From the NCBI GenBank assembly GCA_027343785.1, contig DAHWKF010000023.1, positions 1 through 5,185 of the forward strand: a stretch of 5,185 nt of DNA, in the 5' to 3' direction. This document shows, piece by piece, positions 4,744 to 5,185 of this stretch. Made by a program: the position numbers and the translations under genes. The notes under the pieces are model-generated. The model was not told where the DNA came from, did not search any database, and worked only from the letters and a program-made list of their open reading frames with translations. Numbering within the stretch: position 1 is the stretch's first letter; each line of letters starts with the position of its first letter. This DNA comes from Leptospirillum sp. (GTDB taxonomy: Bacteria; Nitrospirota; Leptospirillia; Leptospirillales; Leptospirillaceae).

Positions 4744-5185
4744 TTCACGAGAGAGTCCTGTTTCCGGTGACCGACCGGCCCTTGAGACTGATGTTTCAGG
4801 ACGAAGCCCGGTTCGGTCTCATCGGGGATCCCAGACGTTGCTGGGCGCCCTTTCCCCTGCGGCCCCTCGTGGCGGTCCAGATCCTCCAGCAGTTCACCTA
4901 CGCCTATGTGGCCCTTTCGCCGCACGACGGAACGCTGGATGCCTTGATCCTGCCTCACGTGGACAGCGCCTGCATGGAGATCTTTTTGCAGGAACTGGGA
5001 GAGCGCCATGAGCAGGAAAACATTCTTCTTGTTCTGGACGGAGCCGGTTGGCACCGGAGCGGACAGCTCCATGTTCCGGACAACGTACGGCTGGTGTTCC
5101 TGCCATCCTATTCCCCGGAACTCAACCCGGTGGAACACTTCTGGGAGGAACTCCGGGAAAAGCATTTTCACAATCTTCTTTTTAA
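4725..5185 (+). CDS. IS630-family transposase, second frame (DDE catalytic part), cut by window end
   Basis: The frame is open from the A run to the window end (153 full codons) with no stop. It begins RLPEVVVHERVLF and contains the complete IS630/Tc1 catalytic set: Asp in LMFQDEARFGL (4800-4802), Asp in LLVLDGAGWHRSG (5037-5039), and Glu in SYSPELNPVEHFWEEL (5133-5135), 32 residues after the second Asp. No independent start with a good ribosome site was seen at the beginning, so it is probably made only as a fusion with the first frame by -1 frameshifting. The last visible residues, REKHFHNLLF, precede the usual C-terminal tail. All three catalytic residues are present, so the element could be active if frameshifting works. 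Confidence 0.85.

Larger units (their letters stand above)
4201..5185 (+). mobile_element. IS630-family insertion sequence, 5' part, cut by window end
   Basis: Recognised from its transposase (4243 onward), which is split into two overlapping frames. IS630/Tc1-type elements insert at TA, and several TA steps occur in ATAATATATACC around 4197-4206, so the left end is placed there tentatively. It cannot be fixed because the right inverted repeat is outside the window. A -10-like GATAAT at 4194-4199 has no good -35 partner. Confidence 0.55.

Noticed and set aside
4259..5011. Plus-strand open frame of 250 codons
   Set aside because: Out-of-frame shadow over both IS630 transposase frames. The product is Arg/Ser/Pro-rich and lacks the DDE motifs, which lie in the other frames.

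Overview
The window looks like part of the chromosome of an acidophilic iron oxidiser, most likely Leptospirillum (Nitrospirota). The main reason is the central gene. It encodes an exported protein with one N-terminal haem-c motif (CSFCH) in the context FARKYNFPCSFCH...PRLADTGHFFKDRGF, followed by about 490 residues of Gly/Asn/aromatic-rich sequence that looks like a beta-barrel. This is the architecture of the outer-membrane iron-oxidising cytochromes of the Cyc2 group, and the sequence most resembles cytochrome 572 (Cyt572) of Leptospirillum. The moderate GC content of the coding regions agrees. The organism call rests on recognition, not on a database search.

Layout: (1) Positions 1-141 hold the last 29 codons of a TnpB (IS200/IS605 or IS1341-type) gene and the right-end hairpin of that element, which is also the likely 3' end of its omega RNA. 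(2) Positions 142-274 are non-coding and carry a 9-bp tandem duplication and two exact tandem copies of a 25-bp unit with the palindrome GTCAA-A-TTGAC at its core. (3) Positions 275-1911 are an IS1182-family element with 15-bp terminal inverted repeats (one mismatch). Its minus-strand transposase is interrupted by an in-frame TGA. (4) Positions 1912-2281 are the upstream region of the cytochrome gene, with a near-consensus promoter, a strong 11-bp hairpin, a second candidate promoter and a ribosome binding site. (5) Positions 2282-3967 are the cytochrome gene, closed by a strong intrinsic terminator at 3991-4026. (6) From about 4200 to the window end is the 5' part of an IS630-family element. 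Its transposase is split into two overlapping frames joined by an A8 slippery run, and its start codon lies in a 10-bp hairpin.

The cytochrome gene is therefore a single-gene transcription unit between mobile elements. The most informative point is upstream. If the IS1182 element and one copy of an AAA target duplication are removed in thought, the joined flanks give a third, degenerate copy of the 25-bp palindromic repeat, in register with the other two and just upstream of the -35 box at 1927. The IS appears to have landed in a three-copy operator or activator array and moved two copies about 1.6 kb away from the promoter. This could have changed regulation of the iron-oxidation cytochrome. 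No CRISPR array, tRNA or rRNA gene was seen.
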